From Bermanella sp036960565 (lineage in GTDB: Bacteria > Pseudomonadota > Gammaproteobacteria > Pseudomonadales > Oceanobacteraceae), in assembly GCA_036960565.1 (NCBI GenBank), contig JBALXQ010000010.1, forward strand, positions 57,820-121,819: 64,000 nucleotides of DNA, read 5' to 3'. Of the stretch, positions 25,383-34,262 are shown piece by piece. The translations under genes were made by a program, and so were the position numbers. The notes under the pieces are model-generated. The model was not told where the DNA came from and made no database searches. It worked only from the letters and a program-made list of their open reading frames with translations. How positions within the stretch are numbered: the stretch's first letter is position 1; every line of letters begins with the position of its first letter.

Positions 25383-26399
25383 ATGTCACGAAAGCGTTCA
25401 ATTAATGGGTTAATTCCCCTTATTAACCTACTAGAAAGCCATGGTCATGATCCTTTGCCCTTGTTAACAAAACACCATGTTGACCTAGATACCATGGTGG
25501 GTAGCGCGGTGATTGAGCTGGAAGTAGAACTTGAAATTGTGGCCGATATTGTAGAAAGGCTGGATGATCCGTTACTCGGCTTGGAAGTGGGCAGTCAGAT
25601 TAATTTCACCTCTTATGGTGCTCTGGCTTTGTTAATTATGACAGCGCCTACTTTACTAGAGGCTTGCCGGTTAACCATTCAATTCCAATCTCTGGCCTTA
25701 TTGTTTTCTCAGGTCACTATGGAGCAGGAAAAGGACTGGATTGAACTGCGCTACAGCTTGCCTGAGGGTGATGCGACAATAAAAAATTTCATTGCCGACC
25801 GCGACTTAATGGGAGTTTATGTTTTTATTCGGGAAATTTTATCCCCAGCCAAAAGGTGTTTGTTAAGCTATGGCACTGCACGGCCTAAGCCCACAGGCGC
25901 TTTGTTAAAACGTTACTCTCAATATATCGATTTTAAGCCGGTATTTGATCAGCCCTATAACTGGTTTCGCATTCCCATTAGCATTGCCAGAGAAAAAATG
26001 CCCCATACTAATCCTCTCGTACATAAGGTTCATTTAATTCAAGCTTACGAGCTATTACGAAACTTATTTCCTGATAATAAAGATACCGTGGCTCAAGTGA
26101 GACAGGTGGTGGCTGGCTATAAAAATCAATTCCCCACCTTGCCAGATCTTGCTAAAACCTTACGTACTAGTGAGCGAACTCTAAGACGAAAACTTAAAGA
26201 CTCGGGCATAAGTTACAGGGAGATACTAGATGAGCATAAAAAGAAACGGGCTTTGGAAATGTTGGCATCAAAAGACATGAGCATAAGTGAATTAACCGAG
26301 TCTTTAGGTTATACAGAGTCCACCAGTTTTTTACGGGCTTTCAAACGCTGGACCGGAAAAGCTCCGAAACAGTATAAAAAAGATCAGCAAGAAAAATAA
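25383..26399 (+). CDS. AraC-family regulator with arabinose-binding-like domain, copy 2
   Basis: This is the paralogue of the gene at 21679, with the same two-domain layout. The N-terminal sensor region has diverged moderately, while the C-terminal helix-turn-helix is well conserved (TSERTLRRKLKDSGISYREI; LGYTESTSFLRAFKRWTG). The ribosome-binding site is strong (GGGGGAGGG before ATG). Because the DNA-binding halves and the operator candidate are conserved, cross-regulation between the two modules is plausible. Confidence 0.88.
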   Translation: MSRKRSINGLIPLINLLESHGHDPLPLLTKHHVDLDTMVGSAVIELEVELEIVADIVERLDDPLLGLEVGSQINFTSYGALALLIMTAPTLLEACRLTIQFQSLALLFSQVTMEQEKDWIELRYSLPEGDATIKNFIADRDLMGVYVFIREILSPAKRCLLSYGTARPKPTGALLKRYSQYIDFKPVFDQPYNWFRIPISIAREKMPHTNPLVHKVHLIQAYELLRNLFPDNKDTVAQVRQVVAGYKNQFPTLPDLAKTLRTSERTLRRKLKDSGISYREILDEHKKKRALEMLASKDMSISELTESLGYTESTSFLRAFKRWTGKAPKQYKKDQQEK

Positions 26400-26479
26400 T
26401 GCGCTAGGGTCTTCGGCTGTGAAATTAATTATAGTTGAATTGCTCTAAGTGAAATAAGAAAGATGAAGCAGGAGAAAAA

Positions 26480-26932
26480 ATGAAATTGGTTTTAATGCTG
26501 GTACTGACGGTGAGTACATTGATGAGTGTCCTAATGGGCAGCGATGTGAGTGCCGAAGTTTTTAAATGGACAGATGAATCAGGCCGCACCCACTACAGCG
26601 ATAAAGTGAAAGAGAATCAGCCACTTCAAACCATTAAAGCCGAGGTGAATCTTTACACCGATGTGCCCATTGATTATATCTTTGCCAGTAGTGCCTCAGG
26701 CAAAGGTAAAAAGGTCATCATGTATTCAACCAGCTGGTGTGGTTATTGTGCCCAAGCACGAAAATATTTTAAGAAAAAGGGCATTCCTTATATTGATTAC
26801 GATATTGAAAAAAATAAAAAGGCCAAACGCAAGTACGATATCTTGGGCGGGGTGGGTGTACCGTTAATTTTGGTGGGTAAAAAAAGCATGACCGGTTTTA
26901 GTATCCCGGCTTTTAACGATATTTATAAGTGA
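26480..26932 (+). CDS. Secreted DUF4124-glutaredoxin fusion protein
   Basis: A signal peptide (cleavage near DVSAEVF) leads to a DUF4124 segment (VFKWTDESGRTHYSDK). A glutaredoxin-like domain follows, with the redox motif SWCGYC, a cis-Pro segment GVGVPLI and a typical helix. Being exported, it probably acts in periplasmic thiol chemistry. Length (150) is normal for this architecture. A good ribosome-binding site (GCAGGAG) precedes ATG. It is not obviously linked to the BVMO module upstream. Confidence 0.85.
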   Translation: MKLVLMLVLTVSTLMSVLMGSDVSAEVFKWTDESGRTHYSDKVKENQPLQTIKAEVNLYTDVPIDYIFASSASGKGKKVIMYSTSWCGYCAQARKYFKKKGIPYIDYDIEKNKKAKRKYDILGGVGVPLILVGKKSMTGFSIPAFNDIYK

Positions 26933-27070
26933 TTTTGTAAGAAAAAATCAGTGCAGGCTTTGCAGTGTTAATTGAAACAGTGAATCTATTTAGAAAGTTG
27001 ATATAGGTTATTGAGTTTCTATATAGATCTTTTATGATTGCGCCAAATATCTAGGATAGAGCATTGGCAT

Positions 27071-29752
27071 ATGGAACTGGGCTTTAAATTTACACGTTTT
27101 TCAAAATGGTCTCTTTTATTCACGGCTTCATTATTACTAAGCGCCTGTGGCAGCGACTCTAGCTCAGAACAACCCATCACTCCCGACCCTGATCCCGATC
27201 CGGTACCCACGGATCAAGCCCCTGAAATTACCGCGCTGAGTTTAATGCAAGGCTCTGGCATTCAAGCCCAAACTCCCATGGTGTTACAAAGCAGCTGTAA
27301 TAATTGTATTGAAAGCCAAACCCAATATCAGTGGCACCTAGAAGGGATTGAAGCGGTAGTTTCTAGCGAAGATTCTTATTTATTGCCAGCCCATTACCTA
27401 AACAAAGAAATTACCATTACCGCCAAGGCGGTAAATAGTGATGGCTTCATAGGTGAGGCTGTATCGAAAACCTATGCCCTTAACGCGGTGAAAAGTATTA
27501 CCGGTAATGATCGAGCCTTTGCCGCGCTTAAAGCGGATGGATCCGTGGTGACCTGGGGGCGTAATGATTTTGGCGGTGATAGCCGTTCAATCAGCAGCGA
27601 ATTAACCCAAGTGCAATCTATTGTTGCCACTGAAGGCGCCTTCGCGGCCATCCGTGCCGATGGTTCTGTCGTGAGCTGGGGCCTTGCCACGTTTGCTGGT
27701 AATAGTGCCAGCGTCAGCGCAAATTTAACCGATGTGAAGTCTATCGCCGCCAGCGGTGGCGCCTTCGCCGCCATTCGTAGTGACGGCTCTGTGGTGAGCT
27801 GGGGAGAGGCCGAATATGGTGGTGATAGCAGTTTAGTCACCGCCAATTTATCCAATGTAATATCTATTATGGCCACCAAGCGAGCCTTTGCTGCCATCCG
27901 TACCGATGGCTCTGTGGTGAGTTGGGGAGAGGCCGACTATGGTGGCGATAGCAGTGCCGTTAGTGACCAATTAACCAATGTGCAATCTATCGCCGCCACC
28001 GAATATGCCTTCGCCGCCATCCGTACCGATGGCTCCGTAGTAACGTGGGGCAGTAATACCTTAGGCGGTGACAGCAGTGAGGTCATAAACAGCTTAACTA
28101 ATGTGCAATCCATTACGGCTACGGCCTTAGCTTTTGCCGCTATCCGTGCCGATGGTTCTGTCGTGACTTGGGGCAGTGCGCCTTATGGCGGCAATAGCAG
28201 CAGCGTTAGCGCAAACCTAACCCAAGTTTCATCTATCGCCGCCACTGCAAGTGGTGCGTTTGCTGCTGTGCGTAGCGACGGCTCTGTGGTGACTTGGGGC
28301 TTTCCAATTTATGGGGGCGACAGCAGCTCCGTTAGTTCCGAATTAACCCAAGTGCAATCTATTGCCGCTACCAAGAATGCCTTCGCCGCCATCCGTAGCG
28401 ACGGTTCTGTGGTGAGCTGGGGGCAGTCTGCTTCAGGTGGCGATAGCAGCAATGTCATTGCCGACTTAAGCCAAGTGCAATCTATTGCCGCTACCGACTT
28501 TGCCTTCGCAGCTATCAAGACCGATGGCACGGTAGTGACCTGGGGTGACAGTTATTATGGCGGTGATAGTCGTGATGTTGCCATTGGCGATAAGTTAGTG
28601 AATGTGCAATCGGTCACCGCCAATAACTTTTCATTTGCGGCCATTACCTCCCAAGGCAACGTAAAAACCTGGGGGCGTTTTTATACAGGAGGTGATAGTC
28701 GTAGCGTGGCCAATGAACTGGTAAACGTACACACCATTGCGGCCAACCATTTTGCGTTTGCCGCCATTAAAGAAGATGGCTCGGTGGTGACGTGGGGCAA
28801 CTCTTTAGAGGGTGCAGACAGCAGTTTGGTGCAAGCCGATTTAGTAAACGTGACTGCCATTGCGGCAACGACTCGCGCCTTCGCTGCCATTAAGGAAGAT
28901 GGTTCAGTGGTGAGCTGGGGTTATGGGACCGATGAAGTTGATTACGGCAGTAATAGCAGCAGTGTCAGTACCGAATTAACCAATGTGCAATCTATCGCGG
29001 CCAGCGATCAGGCTTTCGCCGCCCTAAAAGCCGATGGCACAGTGGTGGTATGGGGAGATGCTGAGCGTGGTGGCGACAGCAGCCCAGTAAGTGCTGAATT
29101 AACCAACGTAAAATCCATTACTGCAAATAGCAACGCCTTTGCCGCCATTAAAGAAGATGGCTCTGTGGTCACCTGGGGTTATGCCGCTTACGGTGGCGAC
29201 AGTAGTGCAGTGAACTCTGAGCTGTCCAATGTACAGTCTATTGATGCTACCGCCTTAGCCTTCGCCGCCATCCGTGCCGATGGCACAGTCGTCACCTGGG
29301 GTTCTGGTCCTTATGGTGCTGACAGCCACTTGGTAACAGATGAGTTAACCAGTGTGGTCTCCATTAGTGCAGCAGAACAAGCCTTTGCTGCTATTAAGAG
29401 TGATGGTTCTGTGGTGACCTGGGGTGAGAGTGATGTTGGTGGCGATAGTCGCTCGGTAAGCCAAGCGTTAGTAAACGTAACATCCATTGTTGCCACTCAT
29501 TATGCTTTTGCCGCTATTAAAGAAGATGGCACCGTGGTGACTTGGGGCAATACTTATGATGGTGGTGACAGCAGTTCTGTCACCACCCAGTTAACTGATG
29601 TTCAATCTATTACTGCCTCAGGCTCGGCCTTTTCTGCCATTAAAAGTGATGGTAGTTTGGTGGTATGGGGAAGCTATATTGCAGGGGGTTTTGTCAGTGG
29701 ACAGTTAAATCCCAAAGGCACGCTTGATGTGAGTGGCTCACAGACTAATTAA
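27071..29752 (+). CDS. RCC1-like repeat lipoprotein, 18 repeats
   Basis: A lipoprotein signal (FTASLLLSAC) is followed by a PDPDP-rich linker and an Ig-like segment (about residues 35-135). Eighteen repeats of about 41 residues then fill the rest. The repeat core is FAAIxxDGSVVxWG, followed by a GGDSSxV-like turn and a variable LTxVQSI-type strand. This resembles the RCC1-type beta-propeller repeat. Two repeats carry small insertions. I prefer the ATG at 27071, because a TTG-started frame at 27038 adds 11 residues before a perfectly placed signal. It is probably surface-exposed and possibly adhesive. A strong terminator follows. Confidence 0.82.
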   Translation: MELGFKFTRFSKWSLLFTASLLLSACGSDSSSEQPITPDPDPDPVPTDQAPEITALSLMQGSGIQAQTPMVLQSSCNNCIESQTQYQWHLEGIEAVVSSEDSYLLPAHYLNKEITITAKAVNSDGFIGEAVSKTYALNAVKSITGNDRAFAALKADGSVVTWGRNDFGGDSRSISSELTQVQSIVATEGAFAAIRADGSVVSWGLATFAGNSASVSANLTDVKSIAASGGAFAAIRSDGSVVSWGEAEYGGDSSLVTANLSNVISIMATKRAFAAIRTDGSVVSWGEADYGGDSSAVSDQLTNVQSIAATEYAFAAIRTDGSVVTWGSNTLGGDSSEVINSLTNVQSITATALAFAAIRADGSVVTWGSAPYGGNSSSVSANLTQVSSIAATASGAFAAVRSDGSVVTWGFPIYGGDSSSVSSELTQVQSIAATKNAFAAIRSDGSVVSWGQSASGGDSSNVIADLSQVQSIAATDFAFAAIKTDGTVVTWGDSYYGGDSRDVAIGDKLVNVQSVTANNFSFAAITSQGNVKTWGRFYTGGDSRSVANELVNVHTIAANHFAFAAIKEDGSVVTWGNSLEGADSSLVQADLVNVTAIAATTRAFAAIKEDGSVVSWGYGTDEVDYGSNSSSVSTELTNVQSIAASDQAFAALKADGTVVVWGDAERGGDSSPVSAELTNVKSITANSNAFAAIKEDGSVVTWGYAAYGGDSSAVNSELSNVQSIDATALAFAAIRADGTVVTWGSGPYGADSHLVTDELTSVVSISAAEQAFAAIKSDGSVVTWGESDVGGDSRSVSQALVNVTSIVATHYAFAAIKEDGTVVTWGNTYDGGDSSSVTTQLTDVQSITASGSAFSAIKSDGSLVVWGSYIAGGFVSGQLNPKGTLDVSGSQTN
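27490..29735 (+). repeat. Coding tandem repeats, 123-bp period
   Basis: The 41-residue protein repeats give a DNA period of about 123 bp over 18 units. Neighbouring units are similar enough that antisense frames stay open for long stretches, and recombination between units is plausible. Confidence 0.8.
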
Positions 29753-29764
29753 TTTTAAATAAAT

Positions 29765-29804
29765 AAAAAAGCCCAGCTTGCCTCAAGGTTTGCTGGGCTT
29801 TTTT
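29765..29804 (+). terminator. Strong rho-independent terminator
   Basis: AAAAAAGCCCAGC pairs with GCTGGGCTTTTTT around a short loop, just after the stop at 29752. This is the best intrinsic terminator in the window. Confidence 0.92.
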
Positions 29805-29960
29805 ATGTTGATAGTGGTTAAAATATTAATATCTCTTCTAGCAATACCCCAATGGTGGCAGTGCCGAAAACGCCACCGTGATAGGAGTATTACCAGTAAA
29901 GAGTTTGTGGGGAATCGTAAAGCGGTGTACCAAGGACGCATCATTGAGCGCAAACATTAG
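29805..29960 (+). CDS. Possible small protein after terminator
   Basis: A frame of 51 residues starts at an ATG directly after the terminator T tract. It has a hydrophobic N-terminus (MLIVVKILISLLAIP) and a basic C-terminus (KAVYQGRIIERKH). No ribosome-binding site is visible. It could be a short membrane peptide or chance, and I lean towards chance. Confidence 0.25.
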   Translation: MLIVVKILISLLAIPQWWQCRKRHRDRSITSKEFVGNRKAVYQGRIIERKH

Positions 29961-29992
29961 TTGATTTTTTAGCTGTACACTACGGCTATATT

Positions 29993-30874
29993 TCATATCT
30001 GTTTATTGGCAAACCAGTGTTCTAAATACTCTATGCACTGCACCAGCTTTGACGGTACAAAGTGCCGCGCAGGGTATAAGGCATAAAGCGTGAGCTGCGG
30101 CTTTTTAGCACTGCCCAATACCTCAACTACTTCACCTTTCTCTAACGCTTCACGGCAAACAAAGTCTGGAATGAACCCCACCCCTTGGCCGCGTTTAATG
30201 GCCTCCATCATAAAAATTGTGCTGTTCACTTTTAAAGTGCCGTTTACCGTGATGCCATCTTCGATGGGCCAAACATTTTTCCCCTGAAAATAACTGTACA
30301 CAAAACAATTATGGTTTTTTAAATCGCTGGGTAAATTTAGTGGCCCGTGATTTTCTAAATAATCTGGCCCCACACATACGCTGTAGTTAAAACTGGTGAG
30401 AGGGCGTCCCACGTAATTGGAATCGATGGGGCGACTGGATGCACGAAAGCCCAGATCAAAACCTTGTTTTACCAGATCGACACTTTCATCTCCCAAGTGA
30501 ATGTCTAGCTCAATATCGGGGTAGGCCTGCATGAAATCGGCAAACAGGGTGGATAAGTCGGTGATACCCAGCGCCATGGGGGCGTTAATTTTTAACTTTC
30601 CCTTGGGCTGTTGTTGTAAATCTTGCACAAAATTATCGGCGTCATCGAGTCTCTCAAGTATTTCACGTGCCCTTTGTAAATAGCCCTCACCCACATGTGT
30701 GAGCTGAACATTTCGGGTGGATCGGTGTAATAGCCTCGCCCCCAAGGCATCCTCAAGGCGGCTGATTTCCTTGCTGATCATGGACTTAGACGAATTGGTT
30801 TGCTCGGCCACGCGGGTAAAACTGCCTAAATCGGCCAGGCGTACAAATAGCTGTATAGCGCGCAGTTTGTCCAT
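29993..30874 (-). CDS. LysR-family regulator (divergent from GST gene)
   Basis: It carries the standard LysR N-terminal helix-turn-helix (MDKLRAIQLFVRLADLGSFT; EISRLEDALGARLLHRSTR) and a substrate-binding domain. A longer frame begins at 31018, but the ATG at 30874 matches the family's usual start and gives 293 residues. It is divergent from a glutathione S-transferase gene with an inverted repeat in the shared 173-bp region. This arrangement usually means the LysR protein controls the divergent gene and itself. Confidence 0.88.
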   Translation of the reverse strand: MDKLRAIQLFVRLADLGSFTRVAEQTNSSKSMISKEISRLEDALGARLLHRSTRNVQLTHVGEGYLQRAREILERLDDADNFVQDLQQQPKGKLKINAPMALGITDLSTLFADFMQAYPDIELDIHLGDESVDLVKQGFDLGFRASSRPIDSNYVGRPLTSFNYSVCVGPDYLENHGPLNLPSDLKNHNCFVYSYFQGKNVWPIEDGITVNGTLKVNSTIFMMEAIKRGQGVGFIPDFVCREALEKGEVVEVLGSAKKPQLTLYALYPARHFVPSKLVQCIEYLEHWFANKQI

Positions 30875-30928
30875 AATTGGCTTTATATCCAGGAAAGAGA
30901 CTTGTTTGTGATGTTTCCAAATTGAAAA

Positions 30929-30971
30929 CAGTTGGTTCTCATTATAGCTATATATGTAAACAAACCAACTG
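30929..30971. promoter_or_regulatory. Inverted repeat in LysR/GST intergenic region
   Basis: CAGTTGGTT (30929-30937) and AACCAACTG (30963-30971) are perfect 9-base inverted arms around a 25-base AT-rich centre. The spacing suits a LysR tetramer on the divergent promoter. Confidence 0.5.
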
Positions 30972-31047
30972 CCTAAACTTTGCTCTGTGGTCGCACTTAA
31001 GTTGCTAGCCACAAGCACTCATCAATTTATGCAAAAGGATAAACGCC

Positions 31048-31662
31048 ATGTACACACTTTACTACTCACCCGGAGCTTGCTCACTGGCCACACAAGTGGT
31101 GCTGCACGAACTGGATCAAAAAGTTGAAATTATCGACGTGCAAAAAGTAGAAGACTTTAGCGCAATTAACCCGGTGGCTACCGTACCGTTATTGGTAAAC
31201 CAAGAAACCGGTATCTCGCGCCGTGAGGGTGCTGCCATTATCTTGCACCTGCTTAACAAGCATGAAAATACTCTGTTGCCAGCAACGGGTGACAACCGAG
31301 ATCAGGCCATTCAAGACATCCTGTTTGCCAATGCCACTATGCACCCGGCTTATGGCCGTTTGTTTTTTATCGCGCAATACATCAGTGATGAAAAAGCCCA
31401 GAAAAAAGCTTTTGAAGCCGCAGCTGCCGCCATTAACAGTTTATGGCAGGTGGTTGAAGATCAATTGGCCAGGCAAAAATTCTTAGGCGCTGATAAGCCT
31501 TCGGCCGCGGATATTATGCTAACGGTTTATTCCCGTTGGGGCGGCAGTTTTCCTGTGGATATTCAGATGGGGCCTAACACTCAGAAGATGCTGGCGGCTG
31601 TTTTAGAAACGCCAAGTTTTGTGCGTGCTTTGGCGGCCGAGCAAAAGCAATCTGCGGCCTAA
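31048..31662 (+). CDS. Glutathione S-transferase, beta-like
   Basis: A thioredoxin-like N-terminal domain begins MYTLYYSPGACSLA, with Cys11 at the position used by beta-class GSTs. VATVPLL with its cis-Pro follows, and then REGAAIILHLL, which supplies the glutathione-binding residues. The all-helical C-terminal domain carries the N-capping SAADIMLTVYSRW. Length (204) is normal. It is the first gene of a run with NTF2-like, DsbA-like and tautomerase genes. The expected role is conjugation of an electrophilic aromatic or quinone. Confidence 0.9.
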   Translation: MYTLYYSPGACSLATQVVLHELDQKVEIIDVQKVEDFSAINPVATVPLLVNQETGISRREGAAIILHLLNKHENTLLPATGDNRDQAIQDILFANATMHPAYGRLFFIAQYISDEKAQKKAFEAAAAAINSLWQVVEDQLARQKFLGADKPSAADIMLTVYSRWGGSFPVDIQMGPNTQKMLAAVLETPSFVRALAAEQKQSAA

Positions 31663-31695
31663 CGGTTTAACTCGATTCGTATTTATATGAAGCGC

Positions 31696-31728
31696 AGCAG
31701 CCCCCAGCCATAATTTATTTGGGCTGCT
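31696..31728. other. Intercistronic hairpin
   Basis: AGCAGCCC pairs with GGGCTGCT (8 bp, 17-base loop) between the GST gene and the NTF2-like gene. No T tract follows, so it may be an RNA-stability or attenuation element rather than a terminator. Confidence 0.4.
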
Positions 31729-31748
31729 AAACAAAGAGGAGAAAATTT

Positions 31749-32177
31749 ATGGACATCACCATGGATGCTGCAGACGTTAGTGCTGATTTTAGCGCTAATA
31801 AAAGTGCTAGTTTTGGAGAGCGTGATTTTGAAGCTGTTATAGCCTTGGTAGGAGAATATTTTCATGGCCTGTATCAAGGGGATGACAAAAGACTGCGCGC
31901 CATTTTTCATGACGATGCATTTTTGAAGGCGCCAGGTTTACGCCGTAGTTTAAATAAGTGGTTGGATGCAGTGAACTGCCGACCGGTCCCTGCGCAACAA
32001 GGCCAGGATTTTAATTTCAAATTACTGTCGGTAGAAATTATAAAAGATCAAGCGATGGTGAAACTGGAATGCCCGTTATTTGAGCATGCCTATGTGGATT
32101 ATTTGGGGCTTTTAAAAGAAGACGGCCGATGGTTGATCGTGAATAAGATGTACACAGATTTACAGGCCACCTTATAA
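31749..32177 (+). CDS. NTF2-like (lumazine-binding-type) protein
   Basis: The cone-shaped NTF2-like fold is suggested by VIALVGEYFHGLYQGD, LRAIFHDDAFL, the strand VEIIKDQAMVKLECP and DYLGLLKEDGRWLIVNKMYT. This is the pattern of the Lumazine_bd_2/SnoaL-like group. Most members are small-molecule binding or isomerase proteins without a general function. The ribosome-binding site (AAGAGGAGA) is strong. Context with GST, DsbA-like and tautomerase genes suggests a role in modifying a toxic organic compound. Confidence 0.8.
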   Translation: MDITMDAADVSADFSANKSASFGERDFEAVIALVGEYFHGLYQGDDKRLRAIFHDDAFLKAPGLRRSLNKWLDAVNCRPVPAQQGQDFNFKLLSVEIIKDQAMVKLECPLFEHAYVDYLGLLKEDGRWLIVNKMYTDLQATL

Positions 32178-32200
32178 ATTAAGTGATAGGAATAAGTCTA

Positions 32201-32845
32201 ATGAAAACTCTCAAAATAGAAATAGTGCACGACCTAGTGTGTTCCTGGTGCCCAATTGGTTACGCCAACCTGCAAACAGCGCTTAATAATTTAAACATTA
32301 AGGCGGACATGTATTTCTTACCATCGGAACTTAATCCGGCAATGGGGGCAGAAGGCGAGGCGATTGATACCCATCTAGCGCAACGTTACGGCTGGAGTGA
32401 AGCCAAACGTCGGGACTATCGCACGCACTTGTTGGCGGTGGCACAAGTTGCTGGTGTGAACATGGATTTCTCCAAGCGCACTCATTATTACAATACTCAC
32501 CTTGGGCATAAAATAATGCACTTATGCGAGGGTCATAATAAGCAACAAACCATGAATGAATTGTTTATTAATGCTTATTTTAAATTGGGCCTGGATATCA
32601 GTAATACGCAAGTTCTGTTGGAGTTAGCGGCGCAAGTAGGACTGGATAGAGCAGAGACAGAAAAAGCGCTGACATCCAAAGAAGTGAACCATGCAATGTC
32701 GCTTAAACAAAAGCGGGTAAAACAACTTGGACTGGGCAGTGTGCCAGCCTTTATTTTTAACGAAAGCATGCTGGTGAGCGGCTCTAACTCGGTGGAATAT
32801 TTTGAGCAGGTATTGGTGGCCCTAACTGAGAAAGAAACAGCTTAG
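32201..32845 (+). CDS. DsbA/FrnE-type oxidoreductase
   Basis: A DsbA-like thioredoxin fold with the redox motif CSWCPIG (Cys14 and Cys17). A helical insertion and a C-terminal VPAFIFNE cis-Pro element follow. Without a signal peptide it is the cytosolic FrnE type, related to 2-hydroxychromene-2-carboxylate isomerase. A GTG six codons upstream (32183) is possible, but AGGAATAAG before the ATG at 32201 favours the shorter form. It lies 23 bases after the NTF2-like gene, so they are probably cotranscribed. Confidence 0.88.
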   Translation: MKTLKIEIVHDLVCSWCPIGYANLQTALNNLNIKADMYFLPSELNPAMGAEGEAIDTHLAQRYGWSEAKRRDYRTHLLAVAQVAGVNMDFSKRTHYYNTHLGHKIMHLCEGHNKQQTMNELFINAYFKLGLDISNTQVLLELAAQVGLDRAETEKALTSKEVNHAMSLKQKRVKQLGLGSVPAFIFNESMLVSGSNSVEYFEQVLVALTEKETA

Positions 32846-32916
32846 CAGGCTATTGAAAAGCTAATTTATTTAACCCATTCAATCTAAAGAAAAGCAATTT
32901 AAAAAGAGAGAATAAT

Positions 32917-33129
32917 ATGCCATACGTAAATATTAAAATTACCGATGAAGGTGTGACCAACGAGCAGAAGAAAGCGCTCATCGAAGGCACCACTAAATTG
33001 ATGGTAGAGGTTCTAAATAAGAATCCGACCACTACTTTTGTGGTGATCGATGAAGTGAATACCGATAACTGGGGCATAGGTTATGACCAGGTAACCGATC
33101 TTCGAAAACAAGCGGTGAATACTAAATAA
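32917..33129 (+). CDS. 4-oxalocrotonate tautomerase-family protein
   Basis: A 70-residue protein with the catalytic Pro directly after Met (MPYVNIKITDEGVT) and the family helix EQKKALIEGTTKLMVEVLN. The C-terminal strand IDEVNTDNWGIGY resembles the tautomerase group rather than the longer cis-CaaD-like proteins. It is the last gene of the detoxification run and has its own ribosome-binding site (AAAGAGAG). The specific substrate is unknown. Confidence 0.9.
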   Translation: MPYVNIKITDEGVTNEQKKALIEGTTKLMVEVLNKNPTTTFVVIDEVNTDNWGIGYDQVTDLRKQAVNTK

Positions 33130-33179
33130 ACATTCTACCGCCGGTAAAGATTATTTTAATACTGGCAAGATATTTTAGG

Positions 33180-33200
33180 CCCGGTTAACGGGTTTTAATA
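33180..33200 (+). terminator. Short hairpin with T tract
   Basis: CCCG pairs with CGGG around a 5-base loop, followed by TTTTAATA. It is placed between the convergent genes ending at 33129 and 33253. The stem is short, so this is uncertain. Confidence 0.4.
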
Positions 33201-33252
33201 TTTATACATAAGCAAACTTACCGCTATGAAAAGCAGGAACAGGGTGCTTAGG

Positions 33253-34146
33253 CTATTTTTTATTCTCGTTTAAAAGCGGATGAAGCCAGGCCTGAAACTT
33301 TTGCGCGGCCCGATTGTGCTGATTCCACCTTGGGATTATCGTGTAGTAATCCAGTCCGGGTAGGGTTATCTTGTCTTTATTGGGTGAGGACTGTAACCAG
33401 CCATTTTTTACAGGGTTCTCCACCAATAAATCACTCACTAGGGCGATGCCTTGACCGGCAAGAGCAGCCTGAATAATTTGATTTTCTTCATCGAAATAAC
33501 GAATATTAATATTTTTTTTGGTAGCCAAAATATTTTTCAAACTATCTTCAATATTGATATTGGCCAGTTTTGGATTTTTCCAGCGTGTACACAGGTAGTT
33601 TGCCTTAATGACTTGTTTAACACTTTTCCAATAGGCACTGGTTGCAAAAAGGTTGAGTGACTCACGCAATAACAAAGATGCACCCTCTTGTTCCGAATTA
33701 AAGTGCCCGTAGCGAATCACCAAATCGACACCTTGGCGTTGCTTTATATCTAACAAGCTGTCATCGGCCTTTATCCTTACATCTATGTCCGGGTGTTGAG
33801 CTTGAAAGTCAGCCAGCCTTGGCACCAGCCACATGGTGGCAAAGGAGCTGGTGGTACTGATGGTAAGTGTGTTGCCAGCTTGGGTTAGCTCATTAACTAC
33901 CTTCATAAGTTCGGCTAGGGTTTGGTTGGCCACCAGCGCTAATCTTTCTCCCTCTGGAGTTAATGATACTTCCCGGGTTTTACGCTCAAATAAGCGAATT
34001 TGTAACTTGTCCTCTAGGCCCCGTACTTGGTGTGAAACCGCAGTGGGTGATACCGATAGTTCGTTAGCTGCTTCTTTAAAACTTCTAAGGCGAGCCGCCG
34101 CTTCAAAGGCCTTGATGCTATTTAAAGAAGGGAGTTGTGCAAACAT
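33253..34146 (-). CDS. LysR-family regulator, GcvA-like
   Basis: The N-terminal helix-turn-helix (AFEAAARLRSFKEAANELSV; VSHQVRGLEDKLQIRLFERK) and the following substrate-binding domain mark a GcvA-like LysR protein. The ATG at 34146 gives MFAQLPSLNS, the typical spacing for this group. Upstream ATGs (34158, 34224) are possible. It is divergent from an azoreductase-type gene, its likely target. Confidence 0.86.
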   Translation of the reverse strand: MFAQLPSLNSIKAFEAAARLRSFKEAANELSVSPTAVSHQVRGLEDKLQIRLFERKTREVSLTPEGERLALVANQTLAELMKVVNELTQAGNTLTISTTSSFATMWLVPRLADFQAQHPDIDVRIKADDSLLDIKQRQGVDLVIRYGHFNSEQEGASLLLRESLNLFATSAYWKSVKQVIKANYLCTRWKNPKLANINIEDSLKNILATKKNINIRYFDEENQIIQAALAGQGIALVSDLLVENPVKNGWLQSSPNKDKITLPGLDYYTIIPRWNQHNRAAQKFQAWLHPLLNENKK

Positions 34147-34262
34147 GAAATCGACCATAGATGAAATTAACTCATCTATAAGGTAATTATTCCCTTTTGT
34201 CAAAGAAGGCTGCTTATTTAACAATTAGCACTACATTTGGTTTTACAAGAGAGGAATACAGT

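Noticed and set aside
27038..27070. TTG start for the RCC1-like lipoprotein
   Set aside because: It adds 11 residues before a well-placed lipoprotein signal and lacks a ribosome-binding site.
27472..27897. Long antisense frame within the RCC1-like gene
   Set aside because: It is a shadow of the 123-bp coding repeats. Its residues mirror the repeat and it has no signals of its own.
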